64,000 nt of DNA, from the NCBI RefSeq assembly GCF_000315015.1, contig NZ_BAEP01000030.1, forward strand, positions 62,001 through 126,000, given 5' to 3'. Position numbers and translations under genes: made by a program. Of this stretch, positions 28,648-37,825 are shown in pieces; the first letter of the stretch is position 1, and the number at the start of each line of letters is the position of its first letter. The stretch is from Paraglaciecola mesophila KMM 241 (GTDB lineage: Bacteria; Pseudomonadota; Gammaproteobacteria; Enterobacterales; Alteromonadaceae). A model generated the notes under the pieces. It saw only the letters and a list, made by a program, of their open reading frames with translations. It was not told where the DNA came from and ran no database searches.

Positions 28648-29516
28648 TGAGTGAAAAATTACAAAAAGTCCTAGCCAATGCTGGTGTGGGCTCCCGTCGT
28701 GAGATGGAAAAATGGATAGCCTCTGGGCGCATTTCGGTTAACGGAAAAGTCGCCACCTTGGGAGACCGCGTCGAGCCTCTAGATCAGCTTCGCGTTGATG
28801 GCAACCTTATCACCGCCGCGGCAAAAAGTACGATATGCCGGGTATTGATGTACAACAAACCCGAAGGTGAGTTATGCAGCCGAAAAGATCCTCAAGGCCG
28901 CCCAACTGTATTCGACCGTTTGCCTAAAATTCAAAATGGTCGTTGGATAGCCGTAGGGCGCTTAGACATCAACACCAGTGGCTTGTTGTTGTTCACTAAC
29001 GACGGTGAGCTAGCCAACCGTCTAATGCACCCCAAGCATGAAATTGAGCGTGAATACGCGGTTCGTGTTTTTGGAGAAGTAGACGACGACATGATTAAAC
29101 GTCTAAAAAAAGGCGTTGAACTAGAAGACGGTGTATCCAAATTTACCGAAGTGCGCAAACGTCCAGGTGATGATGAAAGTCTGAATAGTTGGTACAACGT
29201 GAGCCTATCTGAAGGGAAAAACCGTGAAGTTCGCCGATTGTGGGAATCTCAAGGCTTGCAAGTTAGCCGCCTAATTCGTGTGCGTTACGGAACCTTGAAT
29301 TTGCAAAATCGCCTGCCTCAAGGCGGTTGGATTGAGTTGCCACTTACCGATCTGAATACTTTGCGTAAAAGTGTGCAACTAGATTTAGAGCAAGAATCAT
29401 TAATTGAGGACAAGCAAACTAAATTGGATCATGTGCGCTTGAGTCGCATGCGCCGTTCAGTGCAAAAGCACAAGGTTAATCAAGGTCGCGCCAAAGCAAG
29501 ACCGAAAAAGAAGTAG
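28647..29516 (+). CDS. rluB: 23S rRNA pseudouridine synthase RluB
   Basis: 289 residues. RluB makes pseudouridine 2605 in 23S rRNA (E. coli numbering). An S4 RNA-binding domain (EKLQKVLANAGVGSRREMEK) is followed by the RsuA-type catalytic block with Asp in GRLDINTSGLLLFTNDGELA and the EGKNREVRRLWESQGL block. The C-terminus is basic (VNQGRAKARPKKK). Position after scpB is the usual gamma-proteobacterial arrangement. Confidence 0.95.
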   Translation: MSEKLQKVLANAGVGSRREMEKWIASGRISVNGKVATLGDRVEPLDQLRVDGNLITAAAKSTICRVLMYNKPEGELCSRKDPQGRPTVFDRLPKIQNGRWIAVGRLDINTSGLLLFTNDGELANRLMHPKHEIEREYAVRVFGEVDDDMIKRLKKGVELEDGVSKFTEVRKRPGDDESLNSWYNVSLSEGKNREVRRLWESQGLQVSRLIRVRYGTLNLQNRLPQGGWIELPLTDLNTLRKSVQLDLEQESLIEDKQTKLDHVRLSRMRRSVQKHKVNQGRAKARPKKK

Positions 29517-29587
29517 GGCGCTCTATACTTCCTATTGCAGCGCGCAGTTCGCTGATCTTTCCATTGCGCGTAACAGCAGAATAGCTG

Positions 29588-29620
29588 GCGGGTTGTCAGT
29601 ATCACTAGCAACCCGCTTTG
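29588..29620 (+). terminator. Probable terminator between rluB and argO
   Basis: A perfect 8-bp stem GCGGGTTG (29588-29595) / CAACCCGC (29609-29616) with a 13-nt loop is followed by TTTG. It sits between the convergent rluB and argO genes and may serve both. Confidence 0.6.
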
Positions 29621-29666
29621 CTGCTTCACTTCGTTCAAGGCAAACCTGCATTCCCTTTCACACCTG

Positions 29667-30308
29667 CTATAGAGTCGCTAGCTGCACACCAATTGCCCCT
29701 AAAACGAAGGCATTTAGGCGGTTAAACCAGCGCCAAAACTTGGGGCGTTCCATCCATCTTGCACATTTCGATGTTAAGCCACTTAACCCGATAAACCACA
29801 CGACAGACGCCAGGATCGCACCGATGACGAACCACCATTTCTCCTGCTGCCATTGCCCCGCAAGATTACCCATTAATAAAATGGTATCAATGTAAAAATG
29901 CGGGTTTAACCAGGTGACGCCCAAGGCGGTTAACAAAGCACGGTAAAATGGTGTTTTTGTATTAGAAAGTGCAATGATCATTGCATCATCCGCCATAGAC
30001 GCTTTGAGTTTATTAAAGGCCAGCCATAACAAAAAGATGACCCCAGACCATTTTGTTACCGTTACCAGTGTAGGATGCTGCTGCAGTAGCAAACCAAACC
30101 CCATCGCCCCAACACTAATAGCAATCGCGTCACTGATAATAAACAGAGCAACAAACAAACCGGCCCATTGGCGTTTTAAAGATTGCTCTATCAAAAAACT
30201 ATTTTGTGCACCCACTGCGATGATGAGCGTCCCGCCCATCAAGAAACCACTTACCGCTGCTGTCATCATATTTAATATCACTACATGTTTTAACTTTAGG
30301 TTGATCAT
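29667..30308 (-). CDS. argO: LysE/ArgO family amino acid exporter
   Basis: Up to 213 residues, an inner-membrane protein with six hydrophobic segments. Family motifs are LIIAVGAQNSFLIEQSLK near the start, FIISDAIAISVGAMG, and VTWLNPHFYIDTILLMG in mid-protein. ArgO exports arginine (and canavanine); related LysE exports lysine and arginine. The ATG at 30308 lacks a clear ribosome binding site; ATGs at 30269 and 30266 are closer to the usual family start. It is divergent from an ArgP-type regulator, the classical arrangement for basic amino acid export. Confidence 0.9.
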   Translation of the reverse strand: MINLKLKHVVILNMMTAAVSGFLMGGTLIIAVGAQNSFLIEQSLKRQWAGLFVALFIISDAIAISVGAMGFGLLLQQHPTLVTVTKWSGVIFLLWLAFNKLKASMADDAMIIALSNTKTPFYRALLTALGVTWLNPHFYIDTILLMGNLAGQWQQEKWWFVIGAILASVVWFIGLSGLTSKCARWMERPKFWRWFNRLNAFVLGAIGVQLATL

Positions 30309-30324
30309 AACGGGGGCTTGGGTT

Positions 30325-30366
30325 TAAATTAAATTAATAATATTTTTTATTGATTAATTTAATTTA
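30325..30366. promoter_or_regulatory. Perfect 14-bp inverted repeat between argO and argP
   Basis: TAAATTAAATTAAT (30325-30338) and its exact complement ATTAATTTAATTTA (30353-30366) are separated by 14 nt. The right arm ends on the first base of the argP ATG. The AT-rich dyad is a strong candidate binding site for the LysR-type regulator, controlling both genes. Confidence 0.75.
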
Positions 30367-31250
30367 TGTTGGATTATGACGCACTGCACTGCTTAAGCGA
30401 GGTGCTACGTTATGGGAGCTTCGATAAAGGGGCGCAAGCATTGCATCTTACTCAGTCTGCGGTTTCTCAGAAGATTAAGCGGCTGGAGTTGCAGGTAGGT
30501 AGTCCCGTTTTGGTGCGCACCAAACCTCTAAAGCCGACGCCACTAGGTCAACAATTACTGGCACATGTGCAAAGAGTAAACGTGCTGGAAGAACAGTTAA
30601 GCGTTCGCACTGGCATTTCAGATGAAGCATCCCCGTTGAGTATTGCCATAAATAATGACGTACTGGCCACTTGGTTTAGCGATGTAATGTCGCGTTTTAG
30701 TTTTAGGTGTGCAAACCCTGTGCATATTTTTAATGCGGATCAGACCCAAACGCGAACACTTCTTCAACAGGGAAAGGTGATGGGCTGCATTAGCCAAACG
30801 GGCACACCGATAACAGGTGGCGAGTCTGCTCGATTAGGAAATATGAATTATCAGCTTTACGCGTCTCCTGCCTACATAGCGCGATACCTGAGCAAAGGCC
30901 TATCACCAGATGAAGTCTTTTCGTCTCCTGGATTACTCTATGACGAATTCGACGTTGCGCTATTGACGCAATACCAGAGTGAATGCCTAGGCGTTGCCCC
31001 AACACTTAAGCATTGCCATTGGTATCCGTCTTCCTATGGTTTTTTGCAAATGGCCGTTGCAGGTGTTGCTTGGGCATTATTGCCTGTACTGCAAGTGAAA
31101 CATGAAGTCGCTTCAGGGCAGTTGGTGCCCCTCTTTCCAGATAAACACCTTGCTGTCCCGCTGTTTTGGCACTGGATTGAACTTGAATCGGATGCGCTCG
31201 GGGAGCTTAGTCAATGCATAAAGGACGTCGCGAAGAAACAATTGCTTTAA
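30366..31250 (+). CDS. argP: ArgP-like LysR-family transcriptional regulator
   Basis: 294 residues. The N-terminal winged helix-turn-helix is typical of LysR proteins (DYDALHCLSEVLRYGSFDKGAQALHLTQSAVSQKIKRLE, interrupted here only for length reasons), followed by an effector-binding domain with two alpha/beta lobes. The sequence pattern and the divergent argO neighbour point to ArgP (IciA), which senses lysine and arginine and activates argO. No Shine-Dalgarno sequence precedes the ATG; the inverted repeat occupies that space. Confidence 0.88.
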   Translation: MLDYDALHCLSEVLRYGSFDKGAQALHLTQSAVSQKIKRLELQVGSPVLVRTKPLKPTPLGQQLLAHVQRVNVLEEQLSVRTGISDEASPLSIAINNDVLATWFSDVMSRFSFRCANPVHIFNADQTQTRTLLQQGKVMGCISQTGTPITGGESARLGNMNYQLYASPAYIARYLSKGLSPDEVFSSPGLLYDEFDVALLTQYQSECLGVAPTLKHCHWYPSSYGFLQMAVAGVAWALLPVLQVKHEVASGQLVPLFPDKHLAVPLFWHWIELESDALGELSQCIKDVAKKQLL

Positions 31251-31386
31251 TAAGCTAGCCGGAATATCTGCACTAAAACTTGTACAGAAGTAAAACTTAT
31301 AGAGACACCCATGTTTAAAATTTAAAATTTAAAATTTTTCTCCAGGCTTATAAAGGACTATTGGAACATTTTTAAAATGTGGCTAA

Positions 31387-32331
31387 CTAATCGGCAGCAG
31401 TGCCTTTTTCTACTACAAAATCAGCAAAACGGACTTGTTCTTCTTCTGAGCGCAAACTGTCGCCATCTGCTAACGAGCGATAAATTTCCCATTTAGGTCT
31501 CACAAAGTCTTCACTTGATACACCGCGCCACATATCGATAACGGGCTCATTAATATCAACTAAAATAGCATTGTCTTGCATGCGAGATATTTGCATGTAA
31601 AAAGCACCTTCTTCGGCAAAGGTCGCTTGTACTGTGATATTTAGCCACTCGTCAGTGATGGATGACCAGTCGGCTTTTATTAAGTAAATGTCGCTGGTAC
31701 TTGTGCCATCAGCGTTAAACCCTTTGCTATTGTCTTGGCTAAAGTTTTTGGCTTTTAGCTGGAAAAAGTGGCTGAATTTTTTCGATAATTCTAGTTCATT
31801 TGATATTTTAAATTTCCAACTAAACTGCATCGTTTCGCCTTGGTAACCTTTGAGTGCGGTAGGCGACTTGTCATAGGTTTTTATTTCATTGCGTTGTCGG
31901 TCAGACTCAACGCCTTTATTGAAATCTTATGTTTTATGCGCCAAAAACACGAAGTGGGAACCCACCATGTTATCGCTATCTTCAACAATATGCGCAACCT
32001 CTGTGTGGTCGGTCGGGTACATATCAGGCGCCTCAATCGACCCTGCAGCAAAAACATTCTCAATTAGGTCATAAGCACTCAAGCCTGCGTTTGGCCCATC
32101 AGCAGATAGGGTGAAGCTCGATACGCTGTCAAAGGAATTAAACGGCGAGGTGACGCTTTGATCATCAGGTGAGCCTTCCTCGTTTGTGTTGCTGGTTATG
32201 GTTTGATCTTGTGTTGTAGCAGTTGTTGTGGAAAGTGAGTCCCCAGAGCCACCGCAACCCCATAACGCAGACGCGCATACCGCGCTTAAACATAAGTGAA
32301 CTAAGTGCTTTTTTATCATTATTTTCCACAT
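31387..32331 (-). pseudogene. Lyase-like lipoprotein gene with one in-frame stop
   Basis: A single frame of 315 codons runs across this interval on the minus strand with one internal TAA (plus 31927-31929). The first 134 codons encode a lipoprotein signal peptide (CASALWGCGG lipobox), a Ser/Thr-rich linker, and SAYDLIENVFAAGS. After the stop the same frame continues as DFNKGVESDRQRNEIKTYDKS up to MQFSWKFKISNELELSKKF and the end at 31387. The RQRNEIKTYD and WKFKI blocks suggest a jelly-roll carbohydrate-binding or polysaccharide-lyase fold; this is uncertain. One substitution (for example TTA to TAA) explains the break. It could be a recent pseudogene, a sequencing error or a readthrough site. 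Confidence 0.75.
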
Positions 32332-32537
32332 AGTAGAGTAATATCGTGCTGTTGTTTATTTCGTCAAGACAGTATGTTAATTGAGCAAGAAGCGGGCAAC
32401 ATGACGCTCGGGCCATTTCGCGCCCAGCTTGGTTAACGCTATGGCGCAAATCATCAGAATTGGACAGCAAGGGGCTTGAATTAGCTGGGTTACTCCGCAT
32501 GTTTATTGCAGGCGAAAATATAAACGGGAGGGGCTTT

Positions 32538-32906
32538 ATGATAACGCAGTTACCTGAAAGCGAAGGTGCCACCATTGGGATTATGGTGACAGGTAAAGTT
32601 GATCAGGCTGAAGAAGAAAAGTGGAACAGCACTTTTAATGCATTGATCGCGCAGCACGATAAAATCAATGTCTTAGTCTTAATCGAAGATAACTTTGATA
32701 TGGGTTTAAAGGCCGCTTATGAAGACCTAGAGTGGACGTTCGGTCATCTTAAGCATATAGATAAACTTGCCATTGTATCAACTCGTAGAGTGATAAAGTG
32801 GCTGGTAGAAATTGACAGCCCTTTTGCCAAAATGGTTAATATCGAGGAAAAGTATTTCGATGTAAACGAGCTAAACAAAGCATGGGCTTGGGTTAAAAGT
32901 AAATAG
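32538..32906 (+). CDS. SpoIIAA-like (STAS fold) protein
   Basis: 122 residues. The pattern IGIMVTGKVDQAEEEKWN, then VLVLIEDNFDMGLKAAYEDL, then DKLAIVSTRRVIKWL matches the SpoIIAA-like family, a STAS-type fold of unknown function common in marine bacteria. GGAGGGG stands just before the ATG at 32538, which decides the start over an open upstream extension to 32460. It is followed by other small proteins on the same strand, with gaps that argue against a tight operon. Confidence 0.8.
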   Translation: MITQLPESEGATIGIMVTGKVDQAEEEKWNSTFNALIAQHDKINVLVLIEDNFDMGLKAAYEDLEWTFGHLKHIDKLAIVSTRRVIKWLVEIDSPFAKMVNIEEKYFDVNELNKAWAWVKSK

Positions 32907-32988
32907 GGCTAACACGCCATATGTATCAGTAGTGGGGTCGAAACGCCAAGTATTATGCAATACAACAGGGTAAATAAAGGAAATCAAT

Positions 32989-33234
32989 ATGCAAAATTCC
33001 ATACTGTTAAGTGAAATATTTGGCTGGATGTCATTGATCAATATTGGTTTGTTGAGTGTAGCTTCGTTGGCTTTAATATGGTGGGGAGACAAAATTACTT
33101 CCATTCATAGCAGGCTGTTTGGCGTTCCGGTACCTCGGTTAAAAAACATGTATATGAATTATTTGGCACAGTATAAATTGCTTATTTTTGTCTTTAACTT
33201 GATTCCTTATGTAGCATTAAAATTCATATATTGA
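32989..33234 (+). CDS. Small inner-membrane protein (DUF6868-like)
   Basis: 81 residues with two hydrophobic helices (about 12-31 and 60-80). The middle KITSIHSRLFGVPVPRLKNM and end YKLLIFVFNLIPYVALKF match a small conserved membrane protein family of unknown role seen in marine gammaproteobacteria. AAGGAAA precedes the ATG. Confidence 0.75.
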   Translation: MQNSILLSEIFGWMSLINIGLLSVASLALIWWGDKITSIHSRLFGVPVPRLKNMYMNYLAQYKLLIFVFNLIPYVALKFIY

Positions 33235-33365
33235 ATAAACATGCGCTACAAAGGCACGGGGCATGTTTTATACGAGTGGAATATCAGCCAACCTGAAGGT
33301 AAAAAATATTCGCTTTTACATTCAGTGTATGGTAATAAAATCTTTTACTAAGAATAGATTCACTC

Positions 33366-33701
33366 ATGAGTAATAAAAGGACGCTGGCTGTATTATTTTT
33401 ACTTTTCCTATGCCACGCATGCGCTACGGTGAAAACGCTCGCCCCCAAAGGAAATCACGTCGATATCGCCTACTATGATAAAAAGAGCTACTGTAATAGT
33501 ATTCCGCGGGTATACAGCGGGCTCAGCCACAACGTTTGTTTAATGTACGGCGAGCCAAGTCAAACGCTAAATATGGGGGATTCCTTTAATGGGGTGCCTT
33601 ATTTACTGATTGATAGCGCATTTTCTGCCGCTACAGACACACTTTTACTGCCTTACACCATCTACTCCCAAGCTACAAAAGGCTCGATTAAGGTTAATTA
33701 A
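33366..33701 (+). CDS. YceK/YidQ-family lipoprotein
   Basis: 111 residues. A signal peptide ends in a lipobox (LFLCHAC, lipidated Cys near residue 20). The mature part has GLSHNVCLMYGEPSQTLNMG and LIDSAFSAATDTLLLPYTI, the pattern of YceK/YidQ lipoproteins (small outer-membrane lipoproteins of unknown function). The D-SAATDTLLLP-T block near the C-terminus is characteristic of the family. Confidence 0.8.
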   Translation: MSNKRTLAVLFLLFLCHACATVKTLAPKGNHVDIAYYDKKSYCNSIPRVYSGLSHNVCLMYGEPSQTLNMGDSFNGVPYLLIDSAFSAATDTLLLPYTIYSQATKGSIKVN

Positions 33702-33756
33702 ACACTTTTGATTGCTACCAAATTTCAGGCTATTGAGCGTTCGATCTTTCTTGTTC

Positions 33757-34230
33757 TTATTCTTTGTTGTCTTCTGCCTCTTCCTGGGCTTTTTGTAATG
33801 ATTTGTCTTTTCCTTTTGGATTTACAGCTGAAATTAGGCTTTTATTTTGTGCTTTGCTAAGCGGATAAATTCGGCTGATATTACATTTGAATCTGTGGTT
33901 ATCTGGGGTAAATACGCTGTCAAATCCAGCACTTAAGGAATTAGGGATGCGGGAATAAACCAGAAGAGCAGGTGAGTAGTTTATATCGTTACAACGCATA
34001 GTGAGTTTGACCAGGTACGAGCGAAACGGAGATGTCCTTAATATAAGGTATTGATCGCTTAATGATGTCCAACTGTCTAAATCGAATGCGCTGATGGTAT
34101 TGCGCGCTTCAAGCTGTTCCGTGGTAATGAATTTTTCGATAATGGCAGTCTTTTCAGGATCGGATAATCGATTCGATGCACAGCTGGCTAATGCTAGCAA
34201 CATTCCCATCAGGATCACGACACGTTTCAT
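33757..34230 (-). CDS. Lipoprotein of unknown function (DUF6491-like)
   Basis: 157 residues. The lipobox is ALASCAS with the lipidated Cys near residue 17. The mature domain, with ISAFDLDSWTSLSDQYLILRT and SYLVKLTMRCND, matches a conserved lipoprotein domain family (DUF6491-like) of unknown function; the usual conserved Cys pair appears as MRCND and HRFKCNISRIYP. The C-terminus is a charged tail. AAGGAG precedes the start on the minus strand. Confidence 0.7.
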   Translation of the reverse strand: MKRVVILMGMLLALASCASNRLSDPEKTAIIEKFITTEQLEARNTISAFDLDSWTSLSDQYLILRTSPFRSYLVKLTMRCNDINYSPALLVYSRIPNSLSAGFDSVFTPDNHRFKCNISRIYPLSKAQNKSLISAVNPKGKDKSLQKAQEEAEDNKE

Positions 34231-34441
34231 AGCAGCTCCTTTTCTATTGAAGTTAATTACTCCAATTAGGAGTGTCAGATTAATCTTAAGTTTCAGGAAA
34301 AACGCTCAAAATACAAGTTGTTACATTTTATGGTAACGAGCCTGAATTAAAATTAAAGGTTAAAAATTTAACCTCAATGTGAGCGGGTTGTAGGCTGACT
34401 AAAGTTAAAAAAGTGTCAGTATTAATTTAAGGAGAAATAAA

Positions 34442-35027
34442 ATAGAAAACAAAGGCAGTTACATTTTTTTGTGCATTATTCTCGACAAGTTCAGCGCTCG
34501 CTGCTTCTCCTAACTGGGATTATATTCAAGGGGGATATTACATTGTTAATATTTCCGATATTGATGGCTTAGATCCTCATGGCTTTGGGATAGGCGGGGC
34601 AAAATCACATGGCAAAAATGTATTTGTCAGAGGTAGTTATAGCATGACAAATGACGACATATTTGACGGTGATGTTGATTTTGACCAAGGTAGCGCAGAA
34701 GTGGGTTATCGTTACAAGATGACGGGATCAACTGATATATATGGCACGCTTGCTTATCAGTATGCTGAAATCTCTGCTAGCGGTCCGAGTGGGAATTTAA
34801 CTTCTGATACCGACGGTTTTGGCGCAAATATAGGTATTCGCTCCATGCTAACCAGTAAAATTGATTTAGAGGCCTCAGCAGGTTTTCTTCGTTTTGATGG
34901 AGACAGCGAAGCAATCGCCATGCTGGCGGCAAACTACCATTTTTACCCAAATGTTTCTGTTGGTTTAAATTTCACCAACATAGCAGATGTTGGCACTTTA
35001 GGTGCGCTCGTCCGATATTCGTTCTAA
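34442..35027 (+). pseudogene. Outer-membrane beta-barrel gene with a disrupted start codon
   Basis: An open frame from 34446 encodes KTKAVTFFCALFSTSSALAA, a good signal peptide, then an eight-strand-like beta-barrel ending GALVRYSF with the terminal Phe typical of outer-membrane proteins (about 193 residues). AAGGAG (34429-34434) stands at ideal distance from the expected ATG, but the bases there are ATAG (34442-34445): an inserted A splits the start codon, and no in-frame ATG, GTG or TTG occurs before the ATG at 34644, which would omit the signal peptide. Probably a very young pseudogene or a sequencing error. Confidence 0.75.
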
Positions 35028-35122
35028 CTTTGGGCAGCTTTCGCTGTTCAGTGTATGAACAGCGATTTACTTCATTTTATTTAGTCAGGAAACGAAGCTC
35101 ATTTAGCCAATCTAACAGTAGG

Positions 35123-37315
35123 TTAGGCTAGTTGGCGGTTGATAGTCGTCAGCAATGCATGCTTATCGATCGGTTTAGATAAAAAGTCATTCATACCCGC
35201 ATTTAAACAGTTATCCCTGTCTTCGATAAAGGCATTGGCAGAAAGGGCGACAATTGGCTGAGTAAAGTTCATTTCTGTTCTAAGTTTGATGGTTGCAGTG
35301 ATACCGTCCATAACGGGCATGTGCATGTCCATTAATATCAAGTCATATTGCTCAAAGATACAAGCTTGAATTGCTTTTTCTCCGTCGGTAGCTATGGCAA
35401 CCTGGTAGCCATCACCTTCCAGCATGACTTTTACGACCTCAGCGTTAATTTCGTTATCTTCAACAATGAGTATCTTATGAGCTGAGGTCGATTCAACGGG
35501 TTTTTCTTCTCGTTGTTGATGAAGGTTATGCAGTTCTCTTAGGTCTGCTTCCAATTCTTGTCTGAGCACAGGCTTTGCGTGTGTTCGCCAAATAAGGCGT
35601 CTTATGTCTTGGGTGCACTCAAGATGTTCAATAACAGCAGATACCAAAATAATATGCGGTCTTTTGGGCAGTTGTTGTGTTTGCATGGTGTTGATGACGT
35701 CAATTCCATTGATGTCAGGCATGGATAAATCGAGCAGTAAGGCGTCAAATTGGCTAATGTCGCTAGCTAGAAACTCTGCGGCATGTTCAAACACTGTGAC
35801 TTTGTAACCTTGCGCTTTCACCACATGCTCTAAATACTCACGGCTGGTTTGCAAGTCATCTACGATAGCGCAGTGCAGAGGAATACTAGGGTGAATATTT
35901 TCGATGCGCTTATTATCAACTTCAACGGGAAGCGTCAGTACAAAGCAACTACCTTCATTTTCAGTACTTTGAGCGGTTAACGTACCATGCATCAATTCGG
36001 TGAGTTGTTTCGCTATAGATAAGCCCAGCCCCGTTCCACCATGTAATCGGGTGGTGCTATGGTCTGCTTGTTCAAACTTATTAAAAATCGACTTTAGTTT
36101 TTCAGGTTTAATACCAATACCTGTGTCTTGAACCGAAATATTTAACCAAAAACGTTTGTCTTTAACCTGTACTCCCACGTCTAAATTCACCTCGCCTTGG
36201 AGGGTAAACTTGATCGCATTGCTGAGTAAGTTATGCATAATTTGCGCTATTCGAGTGGGGTCTCCGAACATGTGCGAAGGTAAGGTGGTATTTTTGCGGT
36301 AGTTAAAATTAAGCTTCTTTAAGCGCGCATTGGCAGACTGCACCGATGTGACATCATCAAGTAATTGCAAAAGATCTAGTGATGTTCGCTCTATGCGTAA
36401 CTTACCCGCTTCAATTTTTGAAAGATCGAGCACGTCGTTAATCAGTACTAATAATTGTTTGCCGGAATTTTTGGCTTTCTTTAGGTACTCACCGCTTTTA
36501 TGCGGGTTATCTAAGGCTAATTCCATCATGCCAAAAAGGCCATTCATTGGTGTGCGCAATTCGTGGCTCATGCTGGCAAGAAATTCAGATTTTGCTTTGT
36601 TTGCCTCTACTGCTTGCTGTTCGGCCTCTTCCGCTTTTTGTATGGCGTCTTTAAGGGATGAAAGTGCATCACGCACTTTGTTTTCCATTGGACGAAAGAT
36701 AAACAACGCTTCGCAGAGCAACAGAATCAAGGTGAAAATCCACAAGAATATTTCGACTTTTTCAACGCGTTCAACTCTGCTTGTTGCTGCAAGTTCAAAT
36801 GCATGTACTGCGCTGTCGAGGTTTTTCAGTAAGGCGTCACTGTTTTGCGCATTAAACCGAGAAGGCGGGGCGGTGCAAGTATTACCTGATGCTAAAAATG
36901 CTCTGGCATCAGCGACATAATCCTGACTGGCCTTATCTAGGCCGTGTTCGCCATAATATAAAGAACTTACCGCTGGGGGAACATTGCTTAAGCTGGTCAA
37001 ATACTTTCGATTACCACTAAATGTGCTGAGGGCGCTTTCTAGGGCTTGTTTAAATTGATGCGTAGATTGAGGGGAGAGTTGGCAAGCGGATAACCTAGAA
37101 ATCGATAGAGCGATACGTTGCGACAACATACGTTGCTGCCCCGCAATATTAATCACATTTGCGTCATTTGCTTGGGCACTGAATATGTACTTAAGAATTA
37201 GTGCAGAACCAGTAACGGTTACCGCCACTAGCGTCAATGCTAAGATATAACGTGCACGAATCGATAAACCTGTCCTTCCTGCCAAAGTCCTTACTCCTGT
37301 GCTCATGGTTATCAT
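35123..37315 (-). CDS. Hybrid sensor histidine kinase with two receiver domains
   Basis: 730 residues. Transmembrane helices at about 23-45 and 188-208 flank a PilJ/type IV pili MCP-like periplasmic sensor (INIAGQQRMLSQRIALSISR at 56-75, Cys77 and Cys147). A coiled coil leads to the HisKA domain with phospho-acceptor H251 (SMSHELRTPMNG), then an HATPase domain (NLLSNAIKF, DTGIGI, GTGLGLSI), a first receiver (LLLDLSMPDINGIDV) and a second receiver (LILMDMHMPVMDG). No HPt domain is present, so a separate phosphotransfer protein is needed. No partner regulator lies nearby. Confidence 0.92.
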   Translation of the reverse strand: MITMSTGVRTLAGRTGLSIRARYILALTLVAVTVTGSALILKYIFSAQANDANVINIAGQQRMLSQRIALSISRLSACQLSPQSTHQFKQALESALSTFSGNRKYLTSLSNVPPAVSSLYYGEHGLDKASQDYVADARAFLASGNTCTAPPSRFNAQNSDALLKNLDSAVHAFELAATSRVERVEKVEIFLWIFTLILLLCEALFIFRPMENKVRDALSSLKDAIQKAEEAEQQAVEANKAKSEFLASMSHELRTPMNGLFGMMELALDNPHKSGEYLKKAKNSGKQLLVLINDVLDLSKIEAGKLRIERTSLDLLQLLDDVTSVQSANARLKKLNFNYRKNTTLPSHMFGDPTRIAQIMHNLLSNAIKFTLQGEVNLDVGVQVKDKRFWLNISVQDTGIGIKPEKLKSIFNKFEQADHSTTRLHGGTGLGLSIAKQLTELMHGTLTAQSTENEGSCFVLTLPVEVDNKRIENIHPSIPLHCAIVDDLQTSREYLEHVVKAQGYKVTVFEHAAEFLASDISQFDALLLDLSMPDINGIDVINTMQTQQLPKRPHIILVSAVIEHLECTQDIRRLIWRTHAKPVLRQELEADLRELHNLHQQREEKPVESTSAHKILIVEDNEINAEVVKVMLEGDGYQVAIATDGEKAIQACIFEQYDLILMDMHMPVMDGITATIKLRTEMNFTQPIVALSANAFIEDRDNCLNAGMNDFLSKPIDKHALLTTINRQLA

Positions 37316-37825
37316 CGAGTGTCGACACTAACCTTGAACCTTGTAATATACGTCAAGTTAACCGTTTTATGTGTCTTTTTTAGCGAGCGCAATAAATTAT
37401 CAATAAAATCAAATACTTAAAAGAATTAACGGTCTAGGCGAATTAACGTCATAGACGGATTAAACTAAAGCTTAGTCGATAATGGAGGGTTATTTTACCC
37501 AGTCTACCGTTTGATGCCTCTTGTGAGCAACCTACTATAAAGAGGCAGAGCTGACTTCATCGTAGGTTCTGCATGATGGGTAGATGCTTTACCTCTTTAG
37601 CATGAGATAAAGCCGTTGCTAGCGACCATACTTTTAACCTTAATATTGGCGAAAAGTGGGTTAAGAAAGGTGACATGTAGCCTTATTTAAAAGGGAACGA
37701 TATTTAAAGGGTAGCGATGCAAAAGCGCCACTTAGCAAATTGCTCTGCTTAGTGGCGTAGGTTTTAGTACAAAAGTGTAGCTTGCATAAAGTGAATAACT
37801 TTATGCAGTGGCTTTATTTTGTTAT
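37316..37825. other. Intergenic stretch without genes
   Basis: About 510 bp between two minus-strand genes. Apart from the hairpin at 37721-37760 no open frame or repeat stands out. It presumably holds the promoter of the hybrid kinase gene at its left end on the minus strand. Confidence 0.6.
37721..37760 (-). terminator. Rho-independent terminator after the propeller lipoprotein gene
   Basis: Minus strand: ACGCCACTAAGC and GCTAAGTGGCGC form a stem (AGTGGCG pairs with CGCCACT) around a short loop, followed by TTTT. It lies about 65 bp after the stop of the 698-residue lipoprotein gene. Confidence 0.75.

Noticed and set aside
30325-30366. Transcription terminator between argO and argP
   Set aside because: The dyad is purely AT, lies between divergent starts and has no downstream gene end; an operator role fits better.
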